Of a stretch of 64,000 nucleotides of DNA, positions 36,269 through 45,253 are shown one piece after another (position 1 is the stretch's first letter; each line of letters begins with the position of its first letter). Under the pieces are notes generated by a model. That model was not told the DNA's origin, searched no databases, and saw only the letters and a list, made by a program, of their open reading frames with translations. Origin of the DNA: Ferruginibacter sp. (GTDB lineage: Bacteria; Bacteroidota; Bacteroidia; Chitinophagales; Chitinophagaceae); assembly GCA_019638575.1 (NCBI GenBank), contig JAHBTN010000014.1:1-64000 (forward strand). The letters are read 5' to 3'. Position numbers and translations under genes: made by a program.

Positions 36269-37033
36269 TTATTTAACCAGCATTTTTCTAAAAGAAATAC
36301 TATCGCCCATAAAAACATTAAAATCTACAAAAGTATCTATACCATTTACCCTGCCTTTTTCATTATGTTGCCAAAATACCCAGTTGCGTTTAATACGAGG
36401 TTTATCTTTTACATAATAATGTGCCACCCATAAGGGATACTCATCAAAAGCCCCGTTAAGAAAAGTTTCATAAAAATCTATATTGGTATAAATGATGGGT
36501 TTTACCTTGTAATGTTTTTCAACCATCAGCAACCAGTCTTTAGCTCTTTGCTGCACATCGGCAACAGATGCGCCATTTGATGTTTCTATATCCAGTACCG
36601 GCGGTAAGTCGCCCGGTTTTAAATCTACAGTTTCAATAAAATTTTCGGCCTGGGCTTTACCACTTTTGCTGCTAATAAAAAAATGATATGCGCCACGTGG
36701 CAACTTTGCTTTTTTTGCATTGAACCAGTTTTTCCTGAACCCGTCATCAACCCTGCCAAGGCCTTCGGTGGCCTTTATAAATGCAAAACCTATTTTAATG
36801 TCTTTATCCTGCATGGCCTCTACTTCGGCCCAGTTAATGTTATGCTGGTAGCGGCTTACATCTATGCCATGTATTGTATAATTGCCTGGTATATCTATAC
36901 CAAATGCCGGGTAGCGTATAAACCTTGGGCGGTTGTTATATGCATTGATATAATATATGGCGCAGGCAACAACAACAAGCAGTAAACCCGGTATCAATAT
37001 TGCTTTTAATATGCCTTTTTTACTTTTTGCCAA
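36269..37033 (-). CDS. GH25-family lysozyme-like protein
   Basis: 254 residues with an N-terminal signal anchor (ILIPGLLLVVVACAIYYIN). The GH25 core has IHGIDVSRYQHNINW (with the conserved Asp), FAFIKATEGLGRVD, GAYHFFISSKSGKAQAENFI, the acidic VLDIETSNG and a C-terminal WVFWQHNEKGRVNGIDTFVD. It would cleave the beta-1,4 muramic acid bond of peptidoglycan at the cell surface or periplasm. A lytic transglycosylase gene lies divergently 143 bases away, so this is a small cell-wall locus. Confidence 0.92.
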   Translation of the reverse strand: MAKSKKGILKAILIPGLLLVVVACAIYYINAYNNRPRFIRYPAFGIDIPGNYTIHGIDVSRYQHNINWAEVEAMQDKDIKIGFAFIKATEGLGRVDDGFRKNWFNAKKAKLPRGAYHFFISSKSGKAQAENFIETVDLKPGDLPPVLDIETSNGASVADVQQRAKDWLLMVEKHYKVKPIIYTNIDFYETFLNGAFDEYPLWVAHYYVKDKPRIKRNWVFWQHNEKGRVNGIDTFVDFNVFMGDSISFRKMLVK

Positions 37034-37176
37034 TGTGGGTTGTTACAAGTGGTTTTACGCAGTTGGTTACAAATTTGCATTAAAAGCAGTTTATAACAGT
37101 ATAAAATTTTGTGAAAGGGCAATAATGGTTTATCACATTCGTTTTATGAATTGCCCGTATTTAATGCTGTACCCAA

Positions 37177-38097
37177 ATGAAAATAAATAAAGGCATGGTT
37201 AAACAAAGTTTTAAACATTTTAAAGTATCCAAAACAGCGTGGATACTTTTTTTTTCAATAACACTAAGCTGTTTCAATAAGGTTTTTGCTTTTGCAGATA
37301 CTACGCAGAAACCATTGCTTGCTGCTGTAAATACAAATGATAAAGCATGCGAAATAACCCTTGATGCCAATGTTATTTATCCCGAGGCATTAGCAGGCAA
37401 TGAAGAACAAACAACAGCATATATTGAAAAATTTGCAAAAAACAGGCGAGCCTACCTGCTTCGCACTTACAAGCGAAGCCAAAAATATTTTCCTAAAGTA
37501 GTATCAATACTTGATAAACACAATTTACCACAGGAGCTAAGGGTTTTACTAGCCCTTGAAAGTGCTTTTAATGCTAATGCAGTATCAAAAGCTGGCGCTG
37601 TTGGCTATTGGCAAATTATGGATGATGTGGCAAAAGAATATGGTTTACGCATTGCAACTAAATCAATAGAAACAAAAGCAAAGGGAACAAAAAATACCAA
37701 AGCAAAGAAAACCATTGCCAAGTCAAAAACGCAAAGAGACGACCGCAAAAATTTTTATAAATCAACCTATGCTGCCGCCCGTTATTTAAAAGACCGAAGC
37801 CGCAACCTTGATAACGATTTACTGCTGATGGTGGCAAGCTATAACTGCGGCGTGGGAAATGTTTGGGAGGCAATGAAAAAAACCGGTAAGGACGACCCCT
37901 GCTTTTGGGATGTAAAGCAATACCTGCCATCCGAAACACAAGCTTATGTGATGAACTTCATAACTCTTAATGTTATTTTTAATAACTACGAAAAATTTGA
38001 AAACAACACATTATTGTTTACACCTGTTACATTTAACCCTGGCAATGTAAAAGAAGTATTAACTGAAGCGCCTGAGCTTACAACCTCCAACCAATAA
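37177..38097 (+). CDS. Lytic murein transglycosylase (SLT domain)
   Basis: 306 residues with an N-terminal hydrophobic segment (ILFFSITLSCFNKVFAFA). The SLT domain begins with PQELRVLLALESAFNANAVSKAG, containing the catalytic Glu in ALES, then GAVGYWQIMDDVAKEYGLRI and a GVGNVWEAMKKTGKDDP stretch. A lysine-rich insert (TKAKGTKNTKAKKTIAKSKT) at about 170-185 is unusual. It would cut peptidoglycan glycan chains without water. It is divergent from the GH25 gene. Confidence 0.9.
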   Translation: MKINKGMVKQSFKHFKVSKTAWILFFSITLSCFNKVFAFADTTQKPLLAAVNTNDKACEITLDANVIYPEALAGNEEQTTAYIEKFAKNRRAYLLRTYKRSQKYFPKVVSILDKHNLPQELRVLLALESAFNANAVSKAGAVGYWQIMDDVAKEYGLRIATKSIETKAKGTKNTKAKKTIAKSKTQRDDRKNFYKSTYAAARYLKDRSRNLDNDLLLMVASYNCGVGNVWEAMKKTGKDDPCFWDVKQYLPSETQAYVMNFITLNVIFNNYEKFENNTLLFTPVTFNPGNVKEVLTEAPELTTSNQ

Positions 38098-38154
38098 CCG
38101 GTTGTTTTATCTTTTTATTACAAAGTGTAATCACTGTATCACTCTTAATCGGCT

Positions 38155-38162
38155 TACCTTTG
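38155..38162 (+). promoter_or_regulatory. -7 promoter box (TACCTTTG) abutting the radical SAM start codon
   Basis: An exact TAnnTTTG match, with 4 bases before the ATG at 38167. This predicts a leaderless or nearly leaderless transcript. Confidence 0.5.
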
Positions 38163-38166
38163 CTAA

Positions 38167-39198
38167 ATGCCTCAGTTCAACTGGAATGATAGTAAAAACC
38201 TTTTTAGCAAACTCACTTTTCGCCGTTTTGTAAATGCTGTAAAAGTGTTAAGCAGTTTTTATGTAAGCCGTGTTTTAAAACGGCCTGTGCAATGGGGCTA
38301 TCCTGTATCTATATCATTTGAACCTACTACCAGTTGCAATCTTCGCTGCCCCGAGTGCCCAAGCGGTTTAAGGCAGTTTAGCCGGCCCACCGGCATGTTA
38401 AAAAACGATTTTTTTACAAGAACCATAGATGAAATTCACAAGGAACTTTTATACCTTATCTTTTATTTCCAGGGCGAGCCTTACCTAAACCCCGATTTTT
38501 TAAAGATGGTGAAATATGCCAGTGATAAAAAAATATACACAGCCACATCAACCAACGCACATTACTTAACTGATGAAACTGCCAGGAAAACTGTTGAAAG
38601 TGGCCTCGACCGTTTAATTATCAGTATAGACGGAACTACACAGGATGTGTACCAGCAATATCGTGTAGGCGGAAACCTTGAGAAGGTTTTAGCCGGCGCC
38701 AGGAACATTGTGAAATGGAAAAAACAACTAAAGAGCAAAACACCATTTGTTTTTTTCCAGTTTTTAGTGGTAAAGCCCAACCAACACCAAATAGAAGAAA
38801 TTAAACAACTTGCCAAAGAAGTAGGAATAGATGAAGTGAGGTTTAAAACAGCCCAGGTGTATGATTACGAAACCGACCCTAACAAACTTATACCAACCAT
38901 TGATAAATATAGCAGGTATAAAAAAAATGCTGATGGTTCTTATTCTCCAAAAAACAAATTGGCCAACCGGTGCTGGAAACTGCAACATGCCAATGTGATT
39001 ACATGGGATGGTTTGGTGGTGCCTTGTTGTTTTGATAAAGATGCCATGCACCAATTGGGCAATTTAAAAACACAAAGTTTTAAAGAGATATGGCATAATG
39101 ATAATTATAAACAGTTTCGCAGTCAATTGATGAAGAGCAGGAAAAATATTGATATTTGCGCCAACTGCAGCGAAGGTGTATCTGTATGGAAAGAATAA
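38167..39198 (+). CDS. Radical SAM / SPASM domain protein
   Basis: 343 residues. The radical SAM cluster motif SCNLRCPECPSG (CxxxCxxC) lies near residue 57, then the barrel (LIISIDGTTQDVYQQYRVGG; FFQFLVVKPNQHQ). The C-terminal SPASM part has CWKLQHANVITWDGLVVPCC and ICANCSEG, where cysteines would bind auxiliary Fe-S clusters. SPASM proteins modify peptides or sugars. No small precursor peptide gene was found next to it, so the substrate is unknown. It is followed 21 bases later by an AI-2E-type membrane protein gene. Confidence 0.9.
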   Translation: MPQFNWNDSKNLFSKLTFRRFVNAVKVLSSFYVSRVLKRPVQWGYPVSISFEPTTSCNLRCPECPSGLRQFSRPTGMLKNDFFTRTIDEIHKELLYLIFYFQGEPYLNPDFLKMVKYASDKKIYTATSTNAHYLTDETARKTVESGLDRLIISIDGTTQDVYQQYRVGGNLEKVLAGARNIVKWKKQLKSKTPFVFFQFLVVKPNQHQIEEIKQLAKEVGIDEVRFKTAQVYDYETDPNKLIPTIDKYSRYKKNADGSYSPKNKLANRCWKLQHANVITWDGLVVPCCFDKDAMHQLGNLKTQSFKEIWHNDNYKQFRSQLMKSRKNIDICANCSEGVSVWKE

Positions 39199-39219
39199 AA
39201 GATAAAAATTTAAACAGCG

Positions 39220-40272
39220 ATGGCTCAACATGGTTTTAACGAAAGGCTAAGGCAAATTGTAATATTAATAATAATAGTATTAATGGCTGTATTATTAATT
39301 ACGCAATTGCAGGTGTTTATTCCGGGGTTACTGGGCGGTATTACATTGTATATATTATGCAGGTCTGTTTATTTTAAACTTATTTATAAAAGAAAATGGA
39401 AAAAAGGATGGACAGCAATTTTATTTATACTGGGCTGTATCCTTATAGTGTCCTTACCTATATATTTAAGTATAACACTGGTTTCGCCTAAAATTAGCGC
39501 CATTACTCAAAACCAGGATAAGATAATTGCCGCCATAAAATCTGTATCAGATAAAATTGCCGAAGAAACCGGCATTGTCATCTTATTGGGCAATAGTGCG
39601 AAAACTGTTGTAGAAAAAATTACAGCTTTTTTACCGGGGGTATTAAACAGCACCATTGTTGTTATTACCAACATCATTATGATGTTTTTTCTTTTTTATT
39701 ATTTGCTGGTTAATGGCCGTGATGCAGAAAGATATTTAGCCAGGGTAATACCATTAAAAAATGAAAATGTAAACATACTTGCCAGCGAAACTAAAATGAT
39801 GGTAAAGGCAAATGCCCTGGGTATTCCTGTAATAAGTATTGTACAAGGGCTTGTTGCTGCTGTGGGTTATTGGATATTTAATATTGAAGATTGGGGATTG
39901 TGGGCTTTTGTAACAGGTGTTTTTGCTTTTTTTCCATTGGTAGGCACCATGATAGTGTGGGTACCCTTGGTGATATATTTATTTGTACAGGGAAATAACT
40001 GGAGCGCCATAGGCCTAACATTATATAGTGCAATCATTACAGGTAATGTTGATTACCTGGCAAGGCTTAAACTGATGAAATATATGGGTGATGTGCATCC
40101 GTTAATTACAGTGCTGGGTGTAATTGTAGGTTTAAACCTGTTTGGTTTTATAGGCCTTATCTTTGGACCGTTACTGGTTAGTTATTTTTTAATTCTGGTG
40201 AAGATTTATATCAATGAATTTTCTGACGAGGATAACAAAGAGACAAATGTTACCAATGAAGTAAAATCTTAA
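39220..40272 (+). CDS. AI-2E-family (TqsA-like) transporter
   Basis: 350 residues with about eight membrane helices (ILIIIVLMAVLLITQLQVFI, GWTAILFILGCILIVSL, STIVVITNIIMMFFLFYYLL, and others) and the conserved LVGTMIVWVPLVIYLF and GFIGLIFGPLLVSYFLILV segments. The family includes TqsA and sodium/proton exchangers, so the true substrate is open. It sits between the radical SAM gene and a MarR-type regulator, which starts right after its stop. Confidence 0.9.
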   Translation: MAQHGFNERLRQIVILIIIVLMAVLLITQLQVFIPGLLGGITLYILCRSVYFKLIYKRKWKKGWTAILFILGCILIVSLPIYLSITLVSPKISAITQNQDKIIAAIKSVSDKIAEETGIVILLGNSAKTVVEKITAFLPGVLNSTIVVITNIIMMFFLFYYLLVNGRDAERYLARVIPLKNENVNILASETKMMVKANALGIPVISIVQGLVAAVGYWIFNIEDWGLWAFVTGVFAFFPLVGTMIVWVPLVIYLFVQGNNWSAIGLTLYSAIITGNVDYLARLKLMKYMGDVHPLITVLGVIVGLNLFGFIGLIFGPLLVSYFLILVKIYINEFSDEDNKETNVTNEVKS

Positions 40273-40740
40273 ATGATTATTATAAACATGAGTTTAGAAA
40301 AAGAAATAACACAACAAAGCTTCCGTAACGAACATCAAAAAGGCGTTATCAATATCATTTATACTTACAACTGGATTAATGAAAAGATGAAAGTTTTTTT
40401 TGATAAAGAAAACATAACGGCACAGCAATTTAACATATTGCGTATTTTACGTGGCGCCGGCAAGCCTATCTCAACCCTGCAGATACGTGAACGTATGCTG
40501 GACAAAATGAGCGACACCAGCCGTATTGTAGACAGGCTGGTACTTAAAGGACTGGCAAAAAAAAGCATTTGTAAAGCAGATAAACGGCTGGTAGATGTAA
40601 GCATAAGTGATAAAGGATTAAAACTGCTTTCTAAACTTGATAATTACCAGGATGATATGGATGCAGTAATGCAAAACCTTTCTGCCGCAGAAGCAAAAAC
40701 CTTAAACATATTATTAGATAAAATCCGAAACAGGGAGTAA
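40273..40740 (+). CDS. MarR-family transcriptional regulator
   Basis: 155 residues (or 150 from the ATG at 40288). The winged helix spans residues 40-115: FDKENITAQQFNILRILRGA, STLQIRERMLDKMSDTSRIV, DRLVLKGLAKKSICKADKR and LVDVSISDKGLKLL. MarR regulators respond to small aromatic or lipid-like molecules and usually control neighbouring genes; here the AI-2E-type transporter directly upstream is a candidate target. The start codon directly follows the previous stop. Confidence 0.92.
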   Translation: MIIINMSLEKEITQQSFRNEHQKGVINIIYTYNWINEKMKVFFDKENITAQQFNILRILRGAGKPISTLQIRERMLDKMSDTSRIVDRLVLKGLAKKSICKADKRLVDVSISDKGLKLLSKLDNYQDDMDAVMQNLSAAEAKTLNILLDKIRNRE

Positions 40741-40750
40741 TAAAAAATTC

Positions 40751-41956
40751 ATGAAATTTTTCTTTTCAATTTTTCTTTCAATCATCATTTGCATAATGCC
40801 CGTTTTTTCGAAAGCGCAGGCAAAGCCAGAGTTTCGTGGCGTGTGGGTAGCCACTGTTGATAATATAGATTGGCCCACAAAAGGCAATTACGATTCAGAA
40901 TCACAAAAAGCAGAGTTTATCAAACTGCTTGATATGCACAAACGCAATGGTATTAATGCTATGATAGTGCAGGTAAGGCCGGTAACCGATGCGTTTTATC
41001 CATCGCAATACGAACCCTGGAGTGAATATTTAACCGGCATACAGGGCAAGCCACCAACTCCTTATTACGATCCACTGCAGTTTATGATAACCGAAACTCA
41101 TAAACGGGGCATGGAGTTTCATGCCTGGATGAACCCTTACAGGGCTGTTTTTAAAATTGGTAAGTCTTCTATTGCAGCTACTCATATTACCCGTGTACAT
41201 CCTGAGTGGTTTTTAACCTACGGCGATAAAAAGTATTTTGACCCCGGCAATAAAGAGGTACAGGAATATTTAACCAACGTAGTAAAGGATGTTGTTAGCC
41301 GCTATGCGGTAGATGCCATCCACTTTGATGATTATTTTTACCCGTATAAAATACCTGGTAAAGATTTTCCTGACAACAAATCATACCGGTTGTATGGTAA
41401 TGGTATGAGTAAAGACGATTGGAGAAGGAGCAACACAGATTCCATCATCAGTAAATTAAGTACTGCCATAAAAAAAGAAAATCCTAAATGCCAGTTTGGT
41501 ATTAGCCCCTTTGGTGTTTGGCGAAACAGCGACAAAGACCCTGTTAACGGGAGTAATACCAATGGCGCACAAACAAATTACGACGACCTGTATGCAGATA
41601 TATTATTATGGTTGCGTAAAGGTTGGATTGATTATGTGGCGCCGCAGTTGTATTGGGAGTTTGGCCATAAAGTAGCACCTTACGAAGTTTTATTAAACTG
41701 GTGGAGCAAACATACCTATGGACGTAATTGCTATATAGGCCTGGGTATTTACCGTGCCAACAGCAATGCAGCCTGGAAAGACACAACACAGTTGCCTCGT
41801 ATGATTGAAGCACTAAGAAACACACCCAACATACAGGGGATGATTTTTTTCAGCAGCAAAACATTTGAAAAAAATCCTAACGGTTGGGGCGATACTTTAA
41901 GGTTAAAATATTTTAAAGACGCTGCAGCAACACCTGCAATGAACTGGATAAAATAA
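40751..41956 (+). CDS. Secreted glycosyl hydrolase-like protein, GHL10 family (DUF187)
   Basis: 401 residues with a signal peptide (IFLSIIICIMPVFSKAQA). FRGVWVATVDNIDWPTKG, GINAMIVQVRPVTDAFYPSQ, HKRGMEFHAWMNPYRAVF, AVDAIHFDDYFYPYKIPG and YVAPQLYWEFGH match the GHL10 (DUF187, YngK) family, a TIM-barrel hydrolase. The carbohydrate target is not known. It lies 10 bases after the MarR gene and may share its transcript. Confidence 0.9.
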   Translation: MKFFFSIFLSIIICIMPVFSKAQAKPEFRGVWVATVDNIDWPTKGNYDSESQKAEFIKLLDMHKRNGINAMIVQVRPVTDAFYPSQYEPWSEYLTGIQGKPPTPYYDPLQFMITETHKRGMEFHAWMNPYRAVFKIGKSSIAATHITRVHPEWFLTYGDKKYFDPGNKEVQEYLTNVVKDVVSRYAVDAIHFDDYFYPYKIPGKDFPDNKSYRLYGNGMSKDDWRRSNTDSIISKLSTAIKKENPKCQFGISPFGVWRNSDKDPVNGSNTNGAQTNYDDLYADILLWLRKGWIDYVAPQLYWEFGHKVAPYEVLLNWWSKHTYGRNCYIGLGIYRANSNAAWKDTTQLPRMIEALRNTPNIQGMIFFSSKTFEKNPNGWGDTLRLKYFKDAAATPAMNWIK

Positions 41957-42022
41957 TTTACTGCTTTATTTTTTTTGATGGTAGCTACAACTAAGGCAAC
42001 TTACTCTTTTACCTAATTTATC

Positions 42023-42030
42023 TACCTTTA
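42023..42030 (+). promoter_or_regulatory. -7 promoter box (TACCTTTA) of the DegT aminotransferase gene
   Basis: TACCTTTA, 19 bases before the ATG at 42050. No certain -33 element. Confidence 0.4.
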
Positions 42031-42049
42031 CAACTTAAAACATTACACT

Positions 42050-43267
42050 ATGCCAGGCTACGAATTTTTTGGACAAGAAGAAAGAAGAGAAGTTAATGAT
42101 GTGCTGGAAACAGGCATCATGATGCGTTATGGATTTGATGGGCCACGTAAAGGGATATGGAAGGCAAAAGAGCTGGAAGCAGCTATCTGCAATACATTTG
42201 GATGCAAACATGCACAGCTGGTAAGCAGTGGAACTGCCGCACTAACTACTGCCATGAGTGCCCTGGGCATTGGTTATGGCGATGAAATAATTTTACCATC
42301 GTTTACATTTGTAGCAAGTTTTGAAGCCGTACTTAGTGTTGGCGCCATACCGGTTTTTGTTGATGTGGATGATACATTAACACTAAGCCCACAAGCAGTA
42401 AAAAATGCTATTACTAAAAAAACAAAATGTATAATGCCGGTACACATGTGCGGCAGCATGGCCGATATGGATGCCTTACAGGCAATATGTAAAGAGCATA
42501 ATTTGTTATTACTTGAAGATGCCTGCCAAAGCATTGGTGCATCATACAAAGGAAAAAAACTTGGCACTATCGGTAATGCGGGAACGTTTAGTTTTGATTT
42601 TGTAAAAACCATTACCTGTGCCGAAGGTGGAGCAGTAATGACTAACAACGAAGCTGTTTACCTGAACTGTGATGGATACAGCGATCATGGCCACGACCAT
42701 AAAGGTGCCGACCGGGGCGCCGACCTTCATCCGTTTATAGGGTATAATTTCCGCATTAGCGAATTACATGCTGCTGTTGGTTTGGCTCAAATAAAAAAGC
42801 TGGATAATTTTTTATCTATCCAAAGAAAAAATCACACCGCATTAAAGAATGCTCTTGCAACAATACCCGAAGTTTCGTTCAGGAGAATTCCTGATGAAAG
42901 CGGCGACAGTTGTACTTTCCTTAGCTGGTTTTTACCAACAGAAGAAGCTACCAAAGCCGTAGTAGCCGAATTAAAAGCACAAAATATACTTGCCGGTAAT
43001 TTCTATTGGTATGTAAACAACTGGCATTACATAAAAAAGTGGGACCATCTTAAAAATACTGCAACGCTTAATGCCCTGCATCCCGATTTAAAAGCAGCCG
43101 TAATGCATCATGCTACAAAAGATTTTAGCGCAAGCGATACCATCATGTGCCGTTGTATTTCAACCGCTATTGGATTAACCTGGACGGATGAACAATTACA
43201 AACTAAGTGTAATCAAATGGTAAATGCAATTAAGAAAGTGTTGAGTGAGCAAAAGGCCACTGCCTGA
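42050..43267 (+). CDS. DegT/DnrJ/EryC1/StrS-family aminotransferase
   Basis: 405 residues. PLP-binding and substrate segments are HAQLVSSGTAALTTAMSALG, EIILPSFTFVASFEAVLSVG, LLEDACQSIGASYKGK, and the Schiff-base Lys in FSFDFVKTITCAEGGAVM, followed by FIGYNFRISELHAAVGLAQI. Family members transaminate keto-sugars or aminocyclitols for surface glycans or secondary metabolites. No adjacent sugar-nucleotide genes are seen, so the substrate cannot be fixed. It is probably monocistronic and is convergent with the next gene. Confidence 0.93.
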   Translation: MPGYEFFGQEERREVNDVLETGIMMRYGFDGPRKGIWKAKELEAAICNTFGCKHAQLVSSGTAALTTAMSALGIGYGDEIILPSFTFVASFEAVLSVGAIPVFVDVDDTLTLSPQAVKNAITKKTKCIMPVHMCGSMADMDALQAICKEHNLLLLEDACQSIGASYKGKKLGTIGNAGTFSFDFVKTITCAEGGAVMTNNEAVYLNCDGYSDHGHDHKGADRGADLHPFIGYNFRISELHAAVGLAQIKKLDNFLSIQRKNHTALKNALATIPEVSFRRIPDESGDSCTFLSWFLPTEEATKAVVAELKAQNILAGNFYWYVNNWHYIKKWDHLKNTATLNALHPDLKAAVMHHATKDFSASDTIMCRCISTAIGLTWTDEQLQTKCNQMVNAIKKVLSEQKATA

Positions 43268-43296
43268 TATAGTTCAAAATTTGAAGTATAAAAAAA

Positions 43297-43671
43297 TTAA
43301 TACTGTTTTACTGCATTAGGCTTCTGCTCTAAATAATCGTTGTACTGCAACGAGCCAAGCCTAAACCTGAAAGGGATTTTTGTAGCTTTTTCAAATTGCC
43401 ATTCTTTTTTACAGAAAAATCCTAAATTATTTGAATAATAATTTTCTCCAATTGAAAATACGGGAGTGGTGTGTTCAATAACATTTGGCTTTATGAGAAA
43501 ATTTAAAGCTGCTTCTTTTGGTGTAAATGCCCAATATAAATAATCTGATTTTTTATGTAAGATTTTATTTTTTGTATAAAATAAAACCATTGAGGGGATG
43601 CTTTTTTGACAAAAAGCGGCGCTTGCCACAAAAATCGTGCAAAAAATTAAAAATTTAGCTTTTTTATACAC
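43297..43671 (-). CDS. Small secreted protein of unknown function
   Basis: 124 residues from a GTG at 43671. A signal peptide is clear (FLIFCTIFVASAAFCQ). The mature part is rich in aromatic residues (YWAFTPKEAALNFLIKP; FRFRLGSLQYNDYLEQKP) without a recognisable family. It is convergent with the DegT gene, 30 bases away. Confidence 0.6.
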   Translation of the reverse strand: MYKKAKFLIFCTIFVASAAFCQKSIPSMVLFYTKNKILHKKSDYLYWAFTPKEAALNFLIKPNVIEHTTPVFSIGENYYSNNLGFFCKKEWQFEKATKIPFRFRLGSLQYNDYLEQKPNAVKQY

Positions 43672-43765
43672 TTTACAAGCTGTTTACAATGTAAATTTAC
43701 GCTGTTTCTATAGTTATAATTTATATTTTTTAATCAAAAGCCTTTATCCTTAACAGTTTTACAGC

Positions 43766-45253
43766 ATGGCCTTAAGTCAGGGATTATACCAAAAGCAACT
43801 TCAAAAATTATCGCCCCAGCAAATACAATTAATGAAACTATTGCAGGTGCCTACTGCCCTGTTGGAGGAGCGTATTAAAGAAGAAATTGAAGAAAATCCA
43901 GCGCTTGAAGAAGCTGAAGAAGGGCACGAAACTGAGTATGAAGAAACGGCGGATGAATTTTCTGAGCCTGAAGACAGCGAAATGGAAATGGATGGCAGCG
44001 CCGAAGAATATGAGAACATTGATATCAGCGAATATGTAAGCGAAGGCGACGATGAAATAAGCGATTATAAATTAAAAGACAGTAATTATCCTGAAGTGGA
44101 CGAAAACAGGGTAATACCAATTAAGGTGGAAAGGGGTTTTAACGAGATAATGATGGAACAGCTTGATATGCTTACTTTGGATGAGCATCAAAAAAAAGTA
44201 GCCCTGCAAATTATAGGAAACCTGGATGACGACGGATACCTGCGCCGTGATTTTTCGGCCATTGTAGATGACCTTGCATTCAGGCAAAACATACAAACAT
44301 CCGAAGAAGAAATTGCCGGGTTAGTACTGCAGATACAACAATTTGACCCGCCCGGTATTGCTGCCCGTAATCTGCAGGAATGCCTCTTGCTTCAATTAGA
44401 AAGAATGAAGGATGCCGGTAAAAATGTAGATATGGCCATCCGAGTTCTTGAAAAATATTTTGATGAGTTTACAAAAAAACATTACGAGAAAATACAAAAA
44501 AGTCTTAATCTTTCTGACGATGATTTAAGAGAAATAATAAACCAGGTAATAAAACTTAATCCTAAACCGGCAGGTAATGTAGGCGATAGCAACAAATCGG
44601 AAAGTTATATTGTACCCGATTTTTTTATTTACAATAATGCCGGCAAGTTAGAGCTAACCCTTAACAATAAGAATGCACCCGACCTGCGTATAAGCGAAGG
44701 TTACCGTGAAATGCTTAAGGAATATGACCGGGGCAGTAAAAAAGACAAGCGGCAGAAAGAAGCAGTAATCTTCATCAAACAAAAAATTGATGCAGCCAAA
44801 TGGTTTATCGATGCCATCAAGCAAAGGCACAATACGCTTATGAATACCATGGAAGCCATCATGAATTACCAGCATGATTTTTTTATATCGGGCGATGAAA
44901 CAGACCTGCGGCCTATGATTTTAAAATACATTGCCGAAGCTACCAACCTTGATATTTCAACCGTAAGCCGGGTGGCAAACAGTAAATTTGTACAAACAGA
45001 ATTTGGTACATACAGGCTTAAATTTTTCTTTAGCGAGAGCCTGCAAACAGACAGTGGCGAAGAAGTAAGTACCAGGGAAGTGAAAAAAATACTGAGCGAT
45101 ATTATTGAAGCCGAAGATAAGAAACACCCTTACAGCGATGAACGCCTGACTGAAATGTTGCAGGAAAAAGGATATAATATTGCCAGGCGTACTGTTGCCA
45201 AATACAGGGAACAATTAAATATTTCTGTGGCACGCTTAAGAAAAGAACTATGA
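43766..45253 (+). CDS. rpoN: RNA polymerase sigma-54 factor
   Basis: 495 residues. The activator-interacting N-terminus is QKLSPQQIQLMKLLQVPT, ALLEERIKEEIEENPALEE. It is followed by a very acidic linker (about 45-110), the core-binding domain (FNEIMMEQLDMLTLDEHQKK; GNLDDDGYLRRDFSAIVDDL, FDPPGIAARNLQECLLLQLE) and the C-terminal DNA-binding domain with helix-turn-helix and the RpoN box ARRTVAKYREQL. It directs transcription from -24/-12 promoters when driven by enhancer-binding proteins, none of which is in this window. The next gene overlaps its stop by 4 bases. Confidence 0.96.
   Translation: MALSQGLYQKQLQKLSPQQIQLMKLLQVPTALLEERIKEEIEENPALEEAEEGHETEYEETADEFSEPEDSEMEMDGSAEEYENIDISEYVSEGDDEISDYKLKDSNYPEVDENRVIPIKVERGFNEIMMEQLDMLTLDEHQKKVALQIIGNLDDDGYLRRDFSAIVDDLAFRQNIQTSEEEIAGLVLQIQQFDPPGIAARNLQECLLLQLERMKDAGKNVDMAIRVLEKYFDEFTKKHYEKIQKSLNLSDDDLREIINQVIKLNPKPAGNVGDSNKSESYIVPDFFIYNNAGKLELTLNNKNAPDLRISEGYREMLKEYDRGSKKDKRQKEAVIFIKQKIDAAKWFIDAIKQRHNTLMNTMEAIMNYQHDFFISGDETDLRPMILKYIAEATNLDISTVSRVANSKFVQTEFGTYRLKFFFSESLQTDSGEEVSTREVKKILSDIIEAEDKKHPYSDERLTEMLQEKGYNIARRTVAKYREQLNISVARLRKEL

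Noticed and set aside
37660-37730. Lysine-rich repeats in the SLT protein as a possible frameshift
   Set aside because: The frame continues with the conserved SLT part afterwards, so it is an insert, not a frameshift.
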